DNA of 64,000 bases from Dipylidium caninum. Lineage: Eukaryota; Platyhelminthes; Cestoda; Cyclophyllidea; Dipylidiidae. The notes under the pieces are model-generated. The model was not told where the DNA came from, ran no database searches, and worked only from the letters and a program-made list of their open reading frames with translations. Both the position numbers and the translations under genes were made by a program. This document shows positions 59,514 to 64,000 of this stretch, one piece after another. The stretch lies in the NCBI GenBank assembly GCA_017562135.1, contig QEYB01000936.1, positions 620,001 through 684,000 on the forward strand. Direction: 5' to 3'. Every line of letters starts with the position of its first letter. Position 1 is the stretch's first letter.

Positions 59514-62500
59514 ATGGACGCGCAGCTGAAGGCGAGGGTTGACGAGTGGTTGAAGTGGGATAAGGTAAGTCTAACGCAAAACCCAGTTCATTAAGTACTA
59601 GAATGAGACCACCCGTTCCCAAATTGTCTCAATGGCGGCTTCGAGTGAAAATGTGAAGTATCTCAAAAAATTGCTAATGGAAAGAATGGAGTTCGGTACC
59701 GCGGGACTTAGGTCAAAGATGGGTCCTGGATACTCCCAAATGAACGATCTCACGATTATTCAAACCGCTCAGGGATTGCTCAAGTACCTTAATGATAATC
59801 ACAGCCATCTCAAACCCAAAGGCATCATTGTTGGTTTCGATGGCCGCCACAACAGCAAAAAGTGGGCTTGCATCACCGCCAATATCTTCTGTCGATCAGG
59901 TTGGAAGGTGTACTTATTTAGGGACTTTAATCCGACTCCATTCTTGGCTTATGGCGTTCGACATTTCCAAACCGCTTGTGGTGTTATGGTTACCGCTTCC
60001 CATAACCCTAAAGATGACAACGGGTATAAAGTATACTGGGAAAACGGTGCACAAATTCTCTCCCCTCATGACAGGGGAATTGCAAATGCCATTCTTCAAA
60101 GTCTAGAACCGCAGGAGACCTCTTGGCATTTTGAGGATGTGATGGGAAACCCCCTTTGCTTGAATCCAATGCCTGAATTGGAAGACACATACCTAAAGAT
60201 TCAGAAGGAAAAGATCTGTTTTACGGAGTAATTATTCCTTGTTTTTTCTTAATGTATACCTAGAGAGGAGAATAAGAGGTCAGATGTAAAATTTGTCTAT
60301 ACTGCTATGCACGGGGTTGGTGCTCCAGCCGCGCGACGAATTTTCGAACTCTTCGGATTCAGAAGTCTCATCCCAGTTGAAAAACAAGTAATTTCACATC
60401 TAATGTGATCTTATAAGGTCAATCTCGGCAGATCAAACCCGATCCCGAGTTTTCTACTGTGAAGTTTCCCAATCCAGAGGAAGGGAGATCTGCTCTTGAA
60501 CTTGCCATTGACACTGCCAACCGGGTCGGCGCCACTGTAATCTGCGCTAACGACCCCGATGCCGATCGTATGGCTGTAGCTGAGAAATTGCCATCGTGAG
60601 TAATTCTTTTCCGTTTTCCAGGCGTAATTCCTTGTCGCAATGCGCTACAACGCCGCTTAATTCGGATTGTAATTGAGTTCTAAATGTTACTCATTGCCTT
60701 TTTTTCCTGTGTTGTAATGTTAATTCCAATTTTTTGGTTTCGGTTTGTTTGCTTACCTTATTTTTATCCTGTGATAGTGTACTAGTCGTCTAATAGATAA
60801 GTGCTGTTCGGTATAAAGGCCATTAATTAAGACAGTAGGGCGTTCTTCTGGTTAACGCACAAATTGCGGCATTTGCGATGATCAACTGGTGCCGAAGGGT
60901 GTGCACAAATGGATCTTTGTTGTGAATTGGGGTGTATGATAAAGGATTGTGCTGCTTGTTATGCCGCTGCATTTACTTCTTGTGTTGAATTTACGCCCAC
61001 GACACTGTTCTTATCTCCTTCCATTTTTGCAGTTCCCTTCCTACCCCTAGTTGAAAAGTTATTTTATTTGGTACTGGAATTAGTACGGAGTTTGTTTATA
61101 TAACTTGGCGGTAGGTATTTCTGGTTAGATTGTCTGTATCCGTCTTAACAAAAGTGAATACGTGAATAATTTTAGCGGCAAATGGAAAATTCTTAACGGG
61201 AACGAGTTGGCTACTCTTCTGGGATGGTGGATCTGGACAAATTGGAGGAAACGTCATCCGCATTTTGACTGTAAGACATTTCTCTTTTGCTACTTCATAC
61301 TTACTGCTCGGTTTTCGCTTATTTTTCAATTTAACAGTGTCTAAGGTATACATGATTGCCAGTACGGTGTCGTCGAAAATTCTTCGTGCTATCGCACAAA
61401 AGGAAGGCTTTCACTTTGAGGAAACATTGACTGGATTCAAGTGGATCGCTAACAAAGCATATGAAATCATGCAAAAGGGTGGCGAGGTTGTATTTGCCTT
61501 CGAAGAAGCCATTGGTAGGTCAATGTTTAGATATGACCGCCTTTGTAGGCTTTATGTGTGGAACCACAGTCTTGGACAAGGACGGAATTGGAGCTTTCGG
61601 TGCCGTCTGTGAAATGACTTCCCATCTGTATGGCCAAAACCTCACATTAGTCCAACAACTGGACAGGATTTTCGACATGTGAGTCCACTCGGAGGAAATT
61701 GTGCTCTCTCGTTGGAAGACGTCTAGCTTTTGAGCATGAACACCTCGCATTTACAAGCTGAAGCCGTTTAGTCTCACTGTTTTCACCGGGCAGAGGTAGC
61801 AAGGCCATGGGTTTTGGCACGTCCTAAATGCTATCGTTTCCTGTTTAATTCACGAGGTCACGAATGTTTTATTCGGTTTTCATATCGACGCAATGTTAAA
61901 CTGTTTACCAATGCCTTCTTCCTGTTTTTCATAGCTACGGCAAGCATGTTTCAAATAATAGTTACTACTTCTGTTACGAACCACCGAAAATTGTTAAAAT
62001 GTTTGATCGTCTGCGTCACATGCCTGAAGGTGGTCATTATCCCACCAAATGTGGTCGATTCAAGGTGATAGGAGTGCGAGATCTCACTGTTGACTATGAC
62101 AGTTCCTATCCGGACAAGAAAGCTGTGAGTTCTCCAACCTTTTGTTAGGATACTTCACAATTTACTGCAATTTTCAACTTACTTCTTTCCCTATTCTAGC
62201 GACTTCCGGTCAGCGCTTCAAGCCAAATGATAACTTTCACTTTTGACAATGGAGTGATTTTGACCCTGCGTACTAGTGGAACAGAGCCCAAAATTAAGTA
62301 TTACTCAGAGCTCTGTGCCAAACCGGAGGATAAGTGAGTTCTCATCATCTGTACTCGAGATTCTCGGGCACTCTTAACCATTTTTAATTGTTTCCGTGCA
62401 CTTATCAGACGATCGGCTGCAGAGTTACAAGCTGAGTTGGGTGAATTGATTGAATCGATGGTGGAGGAGTTCTATCAACCACAAGAGAACGGATTTGCAG

Positions 62501-62514
62501 CGAGATCGGATTAG
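59514..62514 (+). CDS. PGM2: Phosphoglucomutase 2 / phosphopentomutase
   Basis: Alpha-D-phosphohexomutase interconverting glucose-1/6-phosphate and, in the PGM2 class, ribose/deoxyribose phosphates; cytosolic. Ten exons: 59514-59564, 59602-60227, 60264-60387, 60432-60595, 61176-61270, 61338-61514, 61549-61678, 61935-62124, 62200-62333 and 62409-62514. The start reads [17 protein letters not shown]. Signature motifs are intact: [13 protein letters not shown], the phosphoserine loop [19 protein letters not shown], metal-binding [15 protein letters not shown], sugar-binding VFAFEEAIG and phosphate-binding [14 protein letters not shown]. Length (about 598 aa) fits the family. Several introns are 34-44 bp, others 67-580 bp. 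It follows PUF60 on the same strand. Confidence 0.96.
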
Positions 62515-64000
62515 GGTCCAGGTCCATTCTACCTCCCCTTTTTCCCCTCTCGGACACTCTTCCCTCCCCACTATTTTTCCTCTTTCATGTAGCCTTTTGC
62601 TTCTTCTGTGCCCGGATATTTGCGGGTCGATTCTTAATACCGGCGATTGTAATGAAAATCTAAGCTGATTTTTCGTCTCGGATAAAATTTTCTGGTGGGA
62701 TGGTGACCGAAAAGGAAAGTATTCATTGTGTTGGGCGAAATTTTGTTAAATTCGCCTTCACTTGTACTTCAATTTTCGAAACTTTGACCTCCATTAAGTT
62801 CCATCCACAATTGAGCAGGTATACGTGGTCTCAATTGTCACGGTTCTTAAATGGCCCGGGAGGAAAGGATGGCTGTAGGGACTGTAGGCAATTTTTGCCT
62901 CAAAGACTCACGGTTTTACCGCTCTTTGCACGGGGATACCAGGTACGGCTCATGCAGTGAAACTATTTGGATCTTTGGTCGTCTGGCATTTGCGTATTAA
63001 TCACCTCGTCTGCTGAGTTTAAGTAGTCACAAAGTGGCGCTCTAATTTCGAGTTTTCATGCCACGCCCTTACCGCTAGCCCAGTTGCCGTCAGACATACG
63101 TCAGCACATCAAATCCACCACCTTAATGACATAATTCGAGCAAAAAGCACCGTCCTACTGATATTTTTAAGTAACAGATCGTGCGACCAGGATTGGAGAG
63201 CGCATTGAAGGAAAAATCTCAAATTTTGCAGTCGAAATGGGGAGAAAGCAGTTAGATAACTGGAGACACTAGTAATTTTACCAGTTGCTGACTTCTCCAA
63301 AGGCTAAACAGTCTACAAAATTCTTGTATCGTCATGTAACCAGCCGCCTCGAGCAAGTTTTTAAGGCGTTCGGTGGAAGCGGAAAAGGCCCCCAAATTAA
63401 CTTACATAATCCATTTTATTTCATTTCTACACCGAGATTAATAGCCCATGCAGGCGTTTCTAGTGCGATCATGGTCACTTTTCTGCCTGGTGATTGGTTA
63501 ATGTAGATAACGAAACTAAATCTCCTCCCCTGTGGCCATAAAATTCCTCCTCCCCTCAAAGTACATTAACAAAATTAAGTTGGAGAATGGCAAAATGAGG
63601 ATTATTGAGACTTCATTCACACTTTAAAAACTCAGTTCAGGTTGAGAATCTGTCCAGCCCATCCCAGCCTTCCAAATGTCCTTTCTCACCAATAAAAGTG
63701 ATGGAAATTATATCCAACGGTTCCGTAACCAAACATAACGCTTGTGGTGGGATGAATGAACCGCTCCGGGAAGGCAGTCACGTACGCAGAGGGGGAATTG
63801 AGGGAAACTAATGGTTAGGGATAAACTTGCATTGAGAAACACCATCTGGAATGGCCCTTTGTCCGGGCCCCCACAATAGCTCATACAATTCGGGTGGTTA
63901 AAAGGACATTAGCTTCTCCATGAACTACACCATTTCGTTACCGACACTCACGATTGTCCTGACTTAAAAATCACAGACCATTTCACATTGGCCATTGCAA
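62515..64000. other. Region downstream of PGM2, nothing recognised
   Basis: This is the PGM2 3' flank and beyond. Short frames on both strands show no domain or splice pattern. A gene starting beyond the window edge cannot be excluded. Confidence 0.4.

Overview
The window is nuclear DNA of a metazoan with spliced protein-coding genes on both strands. Product divergence, gene density (about one recognisable gene per 5-8 kb), intermediate base composition and a very strong class of introns only 31-45 bp long mixed with kilobase introns suggest a parasitic flatworm, most likely a tapeworm (taeniid-like). That assignment is inference from gene style; no marker gene settles it. There is no prokaryotic, viral or CRISPR content, and I found no convincing rRNA or tRNA.

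Layout, left to right: a calmodulin/centrin-like EF-hand gene (+, 2.6-4.2 kb); about 4.8 kb with no recognisable gene; a small N-myristoylation-type MARCKS/gravin-like gene (-, 9.0-10.0 kb); a CAP-domain (SCP/TAPS, venom-allergen-like) gene with a hydrophobic tail (+, 11.9-12.8 kb); a PPM1A/B-type PP2C phosphatase (-, 14.7-18.9 kb); the cell-cycle/ciliary kinase CDK20 (-, 21.3-22.9 kb); acetyl-CoA hydrolase/CoA-transferase paralogue 1 (+, 23.9-25.6 kb); an EFCAB11-like EF-hand gene (-, 26.9-27.5 kb); a duplicated fragment of the FARP 3' end (+, 27.9-28.6 kb); the transcription cofactor SCAI (+, 29.2-32.8 kb); the large FERM-RhoGEF-PH-PH gene FARP (-, 34.7-48.4 kb); CoA-transferase paralogue 2 (-, 50.7-52.2 kb); the ESCRT-III protein CHMP7 (+, 52.8-54.3 kb); the ribosome-biogenesis protein RPL7L1 (-, 54.7-55.5 kb); PUF60 with an apparent RS-rich tail (+, 56.1-58.7 kb); and phosphoglucomutase PGM2 (+, 59.5-62.5 kb).

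Themes: two genes (the CoA-transferases) fit acetate/succinate energy metabolism and PGM2 fits glycogen/pentose metabolism; CDK20, SCAI, FARP, PP2C, the EF-hand proteins and the MARCKS-like protein are signalling or cytoskeletal; PUF60 and RPL7L1 serve RNA processing and ribosome assembly. Most neighbours are independent housekeeping genes, several in head-to-head pairs separated by 0.5-1 kb.

The most unusual structure is a roughly 0.7 kb, nearly identical inverted repeat that brackets the whole SCAI gene. Its right arm is the functional last exons of FARP and its left arm is a truncated copy of them. Next to the right arm sits a separate roughly 150 bp copy of the CoA-transferase 1 gene end. 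Other leads are a PP2C intron whose retention would add a membrane anchor, a PUF60 lacking its third RRM but carrying an RS domain, and an exon in the MARCKS-like gene whose inclusion would truncate the protein.
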